From Schauerella aestuarii (GTDB lineage Bacteria > Pseudomonadota > Gammaproteobacteria > Burkholderiales > Burkholderiaceae_B), in the NCBI RefSeq assembly GCF_009866805.1, contig NZ_SIZW01000039.1:124001-188000 (forward strand): a stretch of 64,000 nt of DNA, read 5' to 3'. A program made the translations under genes and the position numbers. This document shows, in pieces, positions 48,371-56,417 of the stretch (position 1 is the first letter of the stretch; every line of letters starts with the position of its first letter). Below the pieces are notes generated by a model, which searched no databases, had not been told where the DNA came from, and saw nothing but the letters and a program-made list of their open reading frames with translations.

Positions 48371-49609
48371 CTACACCACGCCTGCCGTACGCAGATCCGC
48401 GATGCGCTCGGCGCTGTAGCCGATCCCGCCCAGCACATCGTCCACGTGTTGGCCCAGCGTGGGTGGCGCACGTTCGAACGTCAGGGGCGTGCCCATGAAT
48501 TTCATCGGACTGGCCACGAGCGGCACATCGACGCCCGCCGGATGTGGCAGGTCGATGCGCATGCCGCGATGCACGACTTGCGGATCGGCGAATACATCGG
48601 GCACGGCATTGATGGGGCCGCACGGCACGCCGGCGCGGTCCAGCGTCGTGGTGAGATCGGCGCGCGTACGCGTGGCAAATGCCTCGAGGATCAGTGGCTT
48701 GAGCACATCGATATTGCGCACCCGTTGCGCGTTGGTGGCAAACCGCGCATCGGTGGCCCAGTCAGGACGATCCACAGCAGCTGCAAGCTTGGCGAACTGG
48801 CCATCGTTGCCCACCACCAGAATCACTTCGCCATCCGCGCAGGCGAACACATCCTGCGGTTGGATATTGGGATGTGCATTGCCATTGCGTTGCGGTGTCT
48901 TGCCCGATACCAGATGGTTGAGCGCCTGGTTCGACAGCACGGCGGCTTGCACATCGAGCATGCCGATATCGATGAACTGGCCTTCACCCGTGCGCTCGCG
49001 ATGCGACAGCGCCGCCAGCACGGCCACAGCGGTGTACATGCCGGTCATCAAGTCGACGATCGGGATGCCTACCTTCTGCGGGCCGCCGCCGGGTTTGTCG
49101 TCGCGCTCGCCGGTCACGCTCATCAAGCCGCCCATGGCCTGGATCAGGAAGTCGTAGGCCGCTTGATCCTTGCGCGGTCCGGTCTGCCCGAAACCCGTCA
49201 CGGAGCAATAGATGATGCCAGGATTGACCGCGCGCAGGGCCTCGTAGTCCAGGCCATAGCGCGCAAGCGTACCCACCTTGAAATTTTCCAGCACGATGTC
49301 GCATTGCTTGGCCAACTCGCGCACGATGGCCTGGCCCTCAGGCTGATCCAGCGCGACGGTGACCGAGCGCTTGCCGCGATTCACCGATAGAAAGTACCCG
49401 GCCTCCTGCGTATCCTGGCCGTCGGCATCCTTGAGATACGGCGGCCCCCAGGCGCGGGTGTCGTCGCCGGCGCCGGGGCGTTCGATCTTGATGACGTCGG
49501 CGCCCATGTCGGCCAGCGCCTGCGAGGCCCACGGCGCGGCCATGATGCGGCTCAAGTCGAGCACGCGGACGTGCGAAAGCGGCCCTGTCGATTGCGGCAT
49601 GGAATGCAT
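48371..49609 (-). CDS. Family III CoA-transferase (CaiB/BaiF type)
   Basis: CoA-transferase of 412 residues with VLDLSRIMAAPWASQALADMGADVIKIE, ENFKVGTLARYGLDY, CSVTGFGQTGPRKDQAAYDF and the catalytic-Asp segment GIPIVDLMTGMYTAVA. Very similar to the 38.4-kb protein, including YDFLIQAMGGLMSVTGERDD shared exactly, so a recent-looking duplication or shared ancestry. It starts 3 bp after the amidohydrolase-fusion stop and is the last gene of a leftward GST-hydrolase-CoA-transferase operon. Confidence 0.9.
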   Translation of the reverse strand: MHSMPQSTGPLSHVRVLDLSRIMAAPWASQALADMGADVIKIERPGAGDDTRAWGPPYLKDADGQDTQEAGYFLSVNRGKRSVTVALDQPEGQAIVRELAKQCDIVLENFKVGTLARYGLDYEALRAVNPGIIYCSVTGFGQTGPRKDQAAYDFLIQAMGGLMSVTGERDDKPGGGPQKVGIPIVDLMTGMYTAVAVLAALSHRERTGEGQFIDIGMLDVQAAVLSNQALNHLVSGKTPQRNGNAHPNIQPQDVFACADGEVILVVGNDGQFAKLAAAVDRPDWATDARFATNAQRVRNIDVLKPLILEAFATRTRADLTTTLDRAGVPCGPINAVPDVFADPQVVHRGMRIDLPHPAGVDVPLVASPMKFMGTPLTFERAPPTLGQHVDDVLGGIGYSAERIADLRTAGVV

Positions 49610-49612
49610 CTC

Positions 49613-51229
49613 CTAGTTGTCGAAGCCGTACAGGCGGGCGGGGTTGTCGGTCCACACCTTGCGGCGGCGGGCATCGGTGCCCAGCCACGCATGGGCCGTA
49701 TCGATCAGCGTGCCCACATCCGGCGCGCGGGCGCCCATGCGCACAAATGGCCAGTCCGAGCCCCACAACACCTGATCTTCGTTGGCGGCCAGCAACTCGT
49801 CGTGCAGCGCACGCACACCGTTCGGATCGTTGTCGTCGTGCGGAACGCGGCAGGTGGTGAGTTTGACCCACACGCGGCCGTCGGCGAGCAGCTTGCGCAC
49901 CAGTGCGCGCGCCGGGTCGTCACGACCGCGCGACGGCACCAGGCTTGCCATATGGTCGAGCACGATGGGGATGCCCAGTTGGGCGAGCCGGGGCAGATGC
50001 TGGAGATAGGCGTCGCACGGTGACCAGAGTTGCGCGTGCATCCCGAGCGCGCGCAGGCGCGGCGCAAGCGCATCGACGTGCTCAAAGCCCACACTGCCGG
50101 CGAACAGATTGCCCGCGGGGTCGCGCGCTTCCACGAAACGCAGGCCCATCACGCCGGCATCGCGCAAGCGCCTGAGCGCCGCGTCGTCGATATCGGGCGT
50201 GGCCACCGCGATGCCGCGCAGTGCGCGCGGATCGGCCGCCAGCGCATCGAGAATGGCTGAGGCATTGGTGCCGTAGGGCGCCGGCTGCACAAGTACGCCG
50301 CGCGCGGCGCCGATGGTGCGCAGCATCGTGCGGTACCGCGTGACCGGCGCATCGGGCGAGGCATAGCTGGCGCGATGGTGCAGCGGAAACTGGTCGTAGG
50401 GGCCGAAGACATGGCAATGCGTATCGCAGGCGTTGGCCGGCAGCGCCTGCTTGGGCGCCTGCGGCATGCGCGGCGTTTCCACCGTCTCGGGGATGTACGA
50501 CGCTTGCGTCTGGGTGGGCGCCGGGGCGTTCGTGCGGGCTTGCGACGGCACTGAAGGTGGGATCGCGGAAGTCGCTTGAGCCGCTGCTTCGATCGCGGCC
50601 GCTGGCAGTGCGCTCAGTTGCGCCCGACCCTCGGCCATCGGCACCTCGAGCGGCGGCGCGATGTCGTCGGGCATCGGGATCGCATGCACGTTCAGCGTCA
50701 TCGACACCATCGTGTAGTACCCCACCACGGCAGTGAGTTCGACCACCCCCACCGGTTCGAAGCGTTCGACGGCACGCGCGTAAAGCGCCGCGTCCACATC
50801 GCCATGGCTTTGCAATTGGCGCGAAAACGCATAGACGAGTGCGTCGTCCGCATCATCGAATTCAGGCGTGTGGCCTTCGCGGATGGCATCGAGTACCTGC
50901 TGCGGCAACCCGGCCTTCAGGGCCGCCTCGCCATGGATGTGCCATTCGATCTGGCTGTTCCACCGGCGGGCCGTGACCAGAATGGCGAGCTCGTTCAAGC
51001 GGGGCGACAAGCTCGTGCCGAAGCGCAGCAAGGCGCCCAGTTGCTGCCAGCGGTCGGCCAGCTCGGGATTGTGCAGGGCGGCGCGCAGCGGCCCCACCAG
51101 CCGCTTGCGCGGGCCGCTCACGATCTTCTCGTACACCTGCAACTGGGCAGGCGACATGGTCTCGGGCGTGGGCAAGGGAATACGGCTCACAGGCGTTCCT
51201 TCAGGCAGGTTGATCGTCTTGCGGGGCAT
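49613..51229 (-). CDS. Carboxymuconolactone decarboxylase-amidohydrolase fusion
   Basis: Protein of 538 residues with two enzymes in one chain. Residues about 20-180 form a CMD/AhpD-like helical domain (NELAILVTARRWNSQIEWHIHGEAALKAG), without the CxxC of AhpD peroxidases. A Pro/Ala/Thr-rich linker (about 182-245) follows. Residues about 248-538 form a TIM-barrel amidohydrolase_2 domain like 2-pyrone-4,6-dicarboxylate lactonase: metal-binding CDTHCHVFGPYDQF, IVLDHMASLVPS and GSDWPFV with the conserved Asp. The start at 51229 overlaps the GST 3' end by 29 bp. The two activities could act on successive ring-opening or lactone steps; this is inference. Confidence 0.85.
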   Translation of the reverse strand: MPRKTINLPEGTPVSRIPLPTPETMSPAQLQVYEKIVSGPRKRLVGPLRAALHNPELADRWQQLGALLRFGTSLSPRLNELAILVTARRWNSQIEWHIHGEAALKAGLPQQVLDAIREGHTPEFDDADDALVYAFSRQLQSHGDVDAALYARAVERFEPVGVVELTAVVGYYTMVSMTLNVHAIPMPDDIAPPLEVPMAEGRAQLSALPAAAIEAAAQATSAIPPSVPSQARTNAPAPTQTQASYIPETVETPRMPQAPKQALPANACDTHCHVFGPYDQFPLHHRASYASPDAPVTRYRTMLRTIGAARGVLVQPAPYGTNASAILDALAADPRALRGIAVATPDIDDAALRRLRDAGVMGLRFVEARDPAGNLFAGSVGFEHVDALAPRLRALGMHAQLWSPCDAYLQHLPRLAQLGIPIVLDHMASLVPSRGRDDPARALVRKLLADGRVWVKLTTCRVPHDDNDPNGVRALHDELLAANEDQVLWGSDWPFVRMGARAPDVGTLIDTAHAWLGTDARRRKVWTDNPARLYGFDN

Positions 51230-51824
51230 AGCGGGCCACCGACGCGTGGGCGTCGAAGCGGGCGAGCCAGTCGCGCAGTTGCGGATGGGTAGCGCGCCAG
51301 TCGATTTCGGGAAAGCGGAAGTCGAGGTAGGACACCGCGCATCCGATCGCGATCACGCCGATATCGAACGGCGCGGCGTCGAGCTTGGGCGCTTCGGTTT
51401 CCAGGTGCGCGAGCGTGGCGTCGAGCTTGACCTGAAACCCGGTCAGCCACTCGGGGGTTTGACGCTCGGCAGGTTTGTTGCGCTCCTGCCGGAACAGCAG
51501 AAGCATGTCGAGCAGGCCGTCGCCCAGGGCCTGGCGGCGCAAGGCCAGCAGGCGCGCTGGATCGTGCGTGGGCACGATCTGGCTCTCGGCATAGGTGCTG
51601 AGATAGTCCACGATGACGCGCGAATCGAAGATCGGCGTGCCGTCGTCCAGCACGAGCGTGGGCAGTTTGCTGAGCGGATTGTCGGCCAGCAGATCCAGGT
51701 TGACGCGGCTCATGGCGACCGGGGTGCGCACCAGACGAACGTCGTCGGTCAGCCCCGTTTCCGCCAATACGATCATTACTTTGCGCACGAACGGCGATTT
51801 GGGGGACCAGTGCAGGGTCATCAT
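51201..51824 (-). CDS. Glutathione S-transferase family protein
   Basis: GST of 207 residues: N-terminal thioredoxin fold (SPKSPFVRKVMIVLAETGL with the active-site Ser region, NPLSKLPTLVLDDGTPIFDSRVIVDYL for glutathione contact) and a helical C-terminal domain (about 85-205). The start is at ATG 51824 or the adjacent 51821. First gene of the GST-fusion hydrolase-CoA-transferase operon; GSTs in such operons often isomerise or dehalogenate aromatic intermediates, but no specific role can be read here. Confidence 0.85.
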   Translation of the reverse strand: MMTLHWSPKSPFVRKVMIVLAETGLTDDVRLVRTPVAMSRVNLDLLADNPLSKLPTLVLDDGTPIFDSRVIVDYLSTYAESQIVPTHDPARLLALRRQALGDGLLDMLLLFRQERNKPAERQTPEWLTGFQVKLDATLAHLETEAPKLDAAPFDIGVIAIGCAVSYLDFRFPEIDWRATHPQLRDWLARFDAHASVARYAPQDDQPA

Positions 51825-52052
51825 GGCGGCGTACCTCGCGGTGAAAAGTGGCTGAAAAAGCCACTGACAATGCCGCCGGTGCACCGTGGCCTGAGGGGAC
51901 GTTGTCTCGTGTCTTTTTCGTTTGATTTGCGACCGATCTTACCGAGCGCCCGCGGGCGCGGGTATGTGCAGCGCAACAAAGCAGCTATGCCGCTTCCCCT
52001 GCCGCGCGCCGCCGGGTACTCTAGGCGCTGTCACAGACCTGCTCTCCTCTTT

Positions 52053-52598
52053 ATGGCCGATCCCGCACACCTCGAATCCCTGCTCGCCGACTGTGCGCGC
52101 CAGCGCCAGCCGGCGCTCGCCGAACTCTATCGTTTGACGGCGCCGCATCTGTTTCCGTTAGCCAAACGTATGTTGAGGAGTAAAGAAGGGGCCGAGGAGG
52201 TCCTACAGGAGTGTTTTGTGACGATCTGGCAGCGCGCTGCCCAATATTCGGCTGAGCAAAGCCAGGTCATGACGTGGATGACGCGCATCGTGCGCAACCG
52301 CTGCATCGACCGTTTGCGCCGGCCCGACCTCGAAGTGTCCGACCCGGACGGCGAGATTGCGGCTGCCTGGGCGGACGATGCGCCGGGTCCGATGTCGCAG
52401 CTCCAGTCGTCGCAGGAGAGCAAGCGGCTGGCCGATTGCATGCAGACCCTCGAGGGACAACAGCGAGCGGCCATCGCCATGGCGTTCTTCGACGATCTCA
52501 GCCATCCCGAGGTGGCCGAACGCATGGCGGCGCCGTTGGGCACCGTCAAAAGCTGGGTGCGGCGTGGCTTGGCCCGTCTTAAGGAGTGCCTGGGATGA
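52053..52598 (+). CDS. ECF-type RNA polymerase sigma factor
   Basis: Sigma factor of 181 residues. Region 2 is seen as LAKRMLRSKEGAEEVLQECFVTIWQRA followed by VMTWMTRIVRNRCIDRLRR, and region 4 as the HTH around DDLSHPEVAERMAAPLGTVKSWVRRGLARLKECL. It resembles the SigK/RskA-type ECF pairs. The start is the ATG at 52053, just upstream of a conserved-looking MADPAHLESLL. The next gene (anti-sigma) overlaps its stop by four bases. Confidence 0.9.
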   Translation: MADPAHLESLLADCARQRQPALAELYRLTAPHLFPLAKRMLRSKEGAEEVLQECFVTIWQRAAQYSAEQSQVMTWMTRIVRNRCIDRLRRPDLEVSDPDGEIAAAWADDAPGPMSQLQSSQESKRLADCMQTLEGQQRAAIAMAFFDDLSHPEVAERMAAPLGTVKSWVRRGLARLKECLG

Positions 52599-53272
52599 AC
52601 TATCGGCACCCCGATCTTCAAGACCATCTGGCCGCCGCCTATGTGGCCGGCACCCTGCGGGGCGGCGCGCGCCGCCGCTTCGAAACGCTGATGCGCGACG
52701 ACGCCCTGCTGCGTCGCGTGGTGGCGGCCTGGGAAACGCGGCTCCTGCCCTTGGTCTATGCGCTGCCGCCTGAAATGCCGCCTGCCCGCGTCTGGCAAGC
52801 CATCGAGCGTCGTACGGCGGCCAAGTCTGCCGCCCGACCGGCCTGGGGTTGGAGCGGTCTGGCGCTGTGGCGCACGGTGAGCGCCGGGTTGGCCATTGCC
52901 GTGGCCGCATTGGCATTCATCGTGATCGAGCCGTACTTCGCCGATACCCGCACCCAAACGCTGGCCGTGCTGGGCAGCGAGAAGGCGCCGTCGTCGCTGG
53001 TCGTCAACCGCTTGCCGGATAGCCGACTGTCGATTCAGGCCATGCAGGATCTGAATGCACTGGCCGATGGCCGAACGTTGGAACTCTGGGCCATCTCGCC
53101 CGGCGGCAAACCGCGTTCGCTGGGCCTGGTCGCCGCACGCGGCGATACCGTGATCGTGCCGAAGGCGCCGTTTACGCGTGGCGACACGCTGGCCATCAGT
53201 CTGGAGCCGGACGGCGGATCGCCGACCGGCCAGCCGACAGGTCCGGTCGTGTTTACCGGGACGGTGATCTAA
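52595..53272 (+). CDS. Anti-sigma factor (RskA-type)
   Basis: Membrane protein of 225 residues: a cytoplasmic N-terminal sigma-binding part (HPDLQDHLAAAYVAGTLRGGARRRFE), one transmembrane helix (about 92-110, VSAGLAIAVAALAFIVIEP) and a periplasmic RskA-like domain (LALSAEPDGGSPTG-like end, here LAISLEPDGGSPTG). It holds the upstream sigma factor inactive until a signal causes release. It overlaps the sigma gene as ATGA and is followed by a terminator hairpin. Confidence 0.9.
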   Translation: MNYRHPDLQDHLAAAYVAGTLRGGARRRFETLMRDDALLRRVVAAWETRLLPLVYALPPEMPPARVWQAIERRTAAKSAARPAWGWSGLALWRTVSAGLAIAVAALAFIVIEPYFADTRTQTLAVLGSEKAPSSLVVNRLPDSRLSIQAMQDLNALADGRTLELWAISPGGKPRSLGLVAARGDTVIVPKAPFTRGDTLAISLEPDGGSPTGQPTGPVVFTGTVI

Positions 53273-53330
53273 AGGATCGCGCTGCGCCGGCAGCCGCGCC
53301 GGTGTCGTCGGATGACGTGATGGTGGTTGA

Positions 53331-53365
53331 AAGCGAAAGGACCCTCCCGGGTCCTTTTCGCTTTT
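53331..53365 (+). terminator. Rho-independent terminator after the sigma/anti-sigma operon
   Basis: AAGCGAAAGGACCC pairs with GGGTCCTTTTCGCTT (one bulged base) around a TCCC loop and runs into TTTT. It ends the sigma/anti-sigma transcript. Confidence 0.85.
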
Positions 53366-53458
53366 CAGCGCCTAGGGTTTGTCCCTAGCCGATATGCTGC
53401 ATCCGTTTGCCGAGCTCGTGCGTATCTCCAGGTGTAGGCCCACCAAAAGGAGATCGTC

Positions 53459-54013
53459 ATGAAAATTCTGGCATCCATTGCCCTCGTATCCGCAGCACTC
53501 GTTTTTCCCGTAGCCCACGCCGCCGATGCGGTCATGGTGGGCGGTCAATCGATGTTGCCCAGCAAGACGATCGTCGATAACGCCGTGAATTCGGCCGATC
53601 ACACGACCTTGGTGGCTGCCGTAAAGGCTGCCGGCCTGGTGGAAACCTTGCAAGGCAAGGGCCCATTCACCGTATTTGCGCCGACCAACGCCGCGTTCAA
53701 CAAACTGCCGGCCGGTACGGTCGATACGCTGGTCAAGCCTGAAAGCAAGGCCACGTTGACCAAGATCCTGACGTACCACGTGGTGCCGGGCAAGCTCGAT
53801 TTCGACACGCTGGCTGCGCGCATCAAGAAGGGTGGCAAGAACATGACCGAATTGAAGACCGTCAGCGGCGGCAAGCTGGTGGTGATGATGAACGGCAAAC
53901 ACAACCTGACCGTCAAGGACGAGAAGGGTGGCGTGGCAACGATCAGCACGTATGACGTGTATCAGTCGAACGGCGTGATCAACGTGATCGATAGCGTGTT
54001 GATGCCGAACTGA
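53459..54013 (+). CDS. Secreted fasciclin (FAS1) domain protein
   Basis: Protein of 184 residues with a Sec signal peptide (MKILASIALVSAALVFPVAHA) and a single FAS1 domain: the H1 box VETLQGKGPFTVFAPTNAAF and the H2-like region KHNLTVKD...GVINVIDSVLMPN, with YHVVPGKLD in between. Bacterial FAS1 proteins are extracytoplasmic and often linked with ECF sigma/anti-sigma pairs, as here, where it follows immediately downstream and may be a target of that sigma. It has the ribosome site AAGGAGATCGTC. Confidence 0.9.
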   Translation: MKILASIALVSAALVFPVAHAADAVMVGGQSMLPSKTIVDNAVNSADHTTLVAAVKAAGLVETLQGKGPFTVFAPTNAAFNKLPAGTVDTLVKPESKATLTKILTYHVVPGKLDFDTLAARIKKGGKNMTELKTVSGGKLVVMMNGKHNLTVKDEKGGVATISTYDVYQSNGVINVIDSVLMPN

Positions 54014-54074
54014 TCGGCTTGAGAGACGAAGGGAACAGTTCGCATATTTTCGGATGTGCGGACGAACGGGAAAG

Positions 54075-54220
54075 TGCCGCAGGGTAGTACCGCAGGGTGA
54101 GTACCGAAGGGTAGTACGGAAGCGTTGTACTGAAGTACCGCAGTGTCCAGGTGGCAGTACCGCAGTACCGCAGTGCCGCAGTGAGCAGTACCGCAGTGAG
54201 CAGCAAACAGGGCAGTGTGC
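54075..54220. repeat. Imperfect tandem repeats of GTACCGCAG type
   Basis: The segment repeats AGTACCGCAG, TGCCGCAGTGAGC and GTACCGAAGGGTA-like words many times with irregular spacing of about 8-20 bp. It is not a clean tandem array and has no regular spacers. Confidence 0.75.
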
Positions 54221-54349
54221 AGCGCCGCATCGTGCATGCAGCCGCAAGGCCGCGCCTCGATGCAGGGAAGTCCCGCAGTCGAAGGATGGACTGCAGATAA
54301 AGAGGTTTGTTCGTTTGATGATTCGTCGTGCTTTTGATGCTTCGTAGAT

Positions 54350-54421
54350 CAAAACGAACCGTTCACGGTAGCGGGCTTTGAGCTTTTTGTTCCAGCAGCG
54401 CACCGTGAACGAACCGTTTTG
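54350..54421. repeat. Long-loop inverted repeat
   Basis: CAAAACGAACCGTTCACGGT (54350-54369) and the complement-like ACCGTGAACGAACCGTTTTG (54402-54421) pair over 16 of 20 bases, leaving a loop of about 32 bases. The word AACGAACCGTT also repeats directly in both arms. Confidence 0.7.
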
Positions 54422-54470
54422 CTTTTCGGCCTGCAATGGATCTCCCTCCGTTGTGGAGTCATAGGCCGAC

Positions 54471-54498
54471 AGGCCCCCGCGCATGGGGGCCTTTTTTT
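54471..54498 (+). terminator. Strong Rho-independent terminator
   Basis: AGGCCCCC and GGGGGCCT form a perfect 8-bp GC stem around GCGCAT, followed by a run of T to 54498 on the plus strand. The nearest plus-strand gene is the fasciclin gene 460 bp upstream. Confidence 0.85.
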
Positions 54499-54525
54499 TG
54501 CCTGCGCAGTGCCGGGCGCTAGCGA

Positions 54526-55515
54526 TCAGGGTTCGATGACGATCTGCAACGCACGCTCGAGCGACGCACGGATCATCTCGCCGTGCCCATACTGCGGGAA
54601 TGCCTCGTAGCTGACTCGGGCACCGGCGGCGCGCAAGCCTTCGGCCATGTCGGCCACCGCTGCGCGTTGATCGGTGGGCCCTGCCGCCGGTCGGGGCGTC
54701 TCGCGCGGCTTGGTGCCCACGAAAATACCGATGCGTTTGCCGGCAGCACGATCGGCCTGGAAGGCCTGCCATTCTTGAACGAGCGCGCCGTCGTTCCACC
54801 AGGCTGACGGATCGCCCACGATGTAACGGGCAAAGGCGTCAGGTTGGGTAAACAGCGTGTGCAGGGTGAAGAGGCCGCCGTATGAATGCCCCCACAGGTA
54901 AGCCTGCGTCGCGTTCACAGGGGCGCGCGCCTGCACCAGCGGCACGATGCGGGATTGAATGAGCGATAGAAACACGTCGGCCCCGCCACCCACGCGGCCG
55001 CGCACGACCGGCGGCGCGCGTTTGCCGTTGTCGTCAGCCGGCGGCGTGTAGTCGTAGGCGCGCGACACCACATCGTTGCGGGTATCGACGTCATAGCCGA
55101 TCGCCACGAGGACGGTGGGACGCGTGCGCGCCAGCAGCGCGAGATCGTCGTCCGTGAGCGTGGCCATCGCCGAATTGCCATCGAGCATATAAAGGACCGG
55201 GAAGCCTGCTGCGGGAGCGGCTACCTTCGGGATCGCAATCTCGATGCGGTAATGCCGGTTGCCATCGGCCGAGTCGAGCGTGTGGCGTTCGAATCGGTAC
55301 ACGCTTGAGGGATGATCGGCGATGGTGTCGCCAATTGCCCGCTGACCGCGCGGCCCGGTCTGGGCTGCGGCTTGGGCGGACGCTTGAGGGGCTGACGGTT
55401 CACTCGCGCGGACGGGGCCGGTAAGCAAGCTCGCACTGAGCAGCCCTGCCAATGCCATGGCAGCGCAGGACAATTGCCGCGCGTTGCGGCCGGCGACGTG
55501 GCGCGCTTGAAGCAC
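54526..55515 (-). CDS. Periplasmic alpha/beta hydrolase, siderophore-esterase-like (IroE/BesA type)
   Basis: Esterase of 329 residues with a signal peptide (cleaved near PVRASEP). The fold shows RYRIEIAIP-like start (HYRIEIAIPKV), FPVLYMLDGNSAM, the nucleophile elbow GHSYGGLFTLH and the C-terminal catalytic-His segment FPQYGHGEMIR. This is the pattern of trilactone siderophore esterases and related S-formylglutathione-like hydrolases. A Fur-like box lies about 75 bp upstream, which supports a role in iron release. No other iron gene is in the window. Confidence 0.82.
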   Translation of the reverse strand: MLQARHVAGRNARQLSCAAMALAGLLSASLLTGPVRASEPSAPQASAQAAAQTGPRGQRAIGDTIADHPSSVYRFERHTLDSADGNRHYRIEIAIPKVAAPAAGFPVLYMLDGNSAMATLTDDDLALLARTRPTVLVAIGYDVDTRNDVVSRAYDYTPPADDNGKRAPPVVRGRVGGGADVFLSLIQSRIVPLVQARAPVNATQAYLWGHSYGGLFTLHTLFTQPDAFARYIVGDPSAWWNDGALVQEWQAFQADRAAGKRIGIFVGTKPRETPRPAAGPTDQRAAVADMAEGLRAAGARVSYEAFPQYGHGEMIRASLERALQIVIEP

Positions 55516-55587
55516 GTTGAGGGGTGGGCGGATGCCGCCCGACGCAAATCCTTGAAGACCATGAAGGGAACCACTGCGTGAATAGAA

Positions 55588-55602
55588 GTGATTCTTATTA
55601 TA
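55588..55602 (-). promoter_or_regulatory. Fur-like box before the esterase gene
   Basis: GTGATTCTTATTATA resembles one arm-pair of the Fur consensus (ATGATAATCATTATC) at ten of fifteen positions. It sits about 75-90 bp upstream of the esterase start in an AT-rich patch (55580-55610), where a promoter would be expected. Confidence 0.45.
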
Positions 55603-55709
55603 TTAGGTCGGATTCGTGGGCGCGTCTCCGGTCTGCAGGCGCGTTCCGGGATCGAATGTTCGAAGGCCGCGCCGTGAGCGCGACGTCGAACGTGCGCGTT
55701 TTGCGTGGC

Positions 55710-56417
55710 TCAGCCGTGCCGCGCCACGCCATTCATGTAGATCTGCGCGTAGCCTTCCTTGATGGCCGATGTGATCTGATCCACGCGCCGGTCGATATGC
55801 TTTTCGAGCAACGCCGCACAGGTGGCTTCATCGCGCCGCTGCAGGGCCTGCACGATTTCGCGATGCTCGAGTTGGGTATGGCGGCGGTCGCCACGATCCA
55901 TGTCGATCCAGCGCACGAAGCGGATGCGGGCGTTGACGTTGCGCAGCACGCGCACCATCTCGGCGTTATCCGAGAGATGCATCAAGCCTTCGTGAAACGC
56001 TTCGTCGAGCTCCACCAGCTCCACGGGGTTGCGCTCGCCGGGATCGGGGCCGGTGGCATCCAGAAACGCCAGCAGCGCGGCGATCTCGGCATCCTGCGCA
56101 CGCGCAATCGACAGCCGCACCGCAGCCACCTCGATCGCCTTGCGCAGCTCGTAGAGCGCGAAGATCTCCTGCACATCCAGGTCGCGGCAAAAGAACCCTT
56201 TGCCGGGCAGATAGCGCAGCAGACCTTCGCTGTTCAAGCGGTTGAGCGCTTCGCGCAACGGCGTGCGGCTCACGCCCAACTGCTTGGCCAACGCGACTTC
56301 GTTGAGCCGCTCGCCGGGTTTGAACGCGAAGCCGATGGCCATGGCGCTCAATTGACCGTGAACGCGGTCGACAATGCTGTCGACGGTGGTTTCGGCGGGC
56401 GGCGTGGCGATCATCAT
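55710..56417 (-). CDS. GntR-family regulator, FadR/FCD subgroup
   Basis: Regulator of 235 residues: N-terminal winged HTH (GERLNEVALAKQLGVSRTPLREALNRLNSEGLL) and a C-terminal all-helical FCD ligand domain (about 95-225; LVELDEAFHEGLMHLSDN, with Asp and His residues that bind a metal in this fold). It ends a four-gene operon, its start overlapping the ThDP-enzyme stop by four bases. The CTGTATACAG palindrome before the operon is a typical FCD-type operator and probably its target. Confidence 0.9.
   Translation of the reverse strand: MMIATPPAETTVDSIVDRVHGQLSAMAIGFAFKPGERLNEVALAKQLGVSRTPLREALNRLNSEGLLRYLPGKGFFCRDLDVQEIFALYELRKAIEVAAVRLSIARAQDAEIAALLAFLDATGPDPGERNPVELVELDEAFHEGLMHLSDNAEMVRVLRNVNARIRFVRWIDMDRGDRRHTQLEHREIVQALQRRDEATCAALLEKHIDRRVDQITSAIKEGYAQIYMNGVARHG

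Larger units (their letters stand above)
54014..54525. other. Non-coding region with repeats, inverted repeat and terminator
   Basis: A 0.5-kb stretch without a convincing gene. In order it holds GTACCGCAG-type repeats (54075-54220), an imperfect inverted repeat with CGAACCGTT arms (54350-54421) and a strong plus-strand terminator (54471-54498). The terminator lies about 460 bp beyond the fasciclin stop, so it ends either a long 3' leader of that mRNA or a separate small RNA. Confidence 0.6.

Noticed and set aside
54075-54220. CRISPR array or coding repeats
   Set aside because: Repeat spacing is irregular, units are short and there are no spacers or cas genes; neither strand gives a convincing protein.
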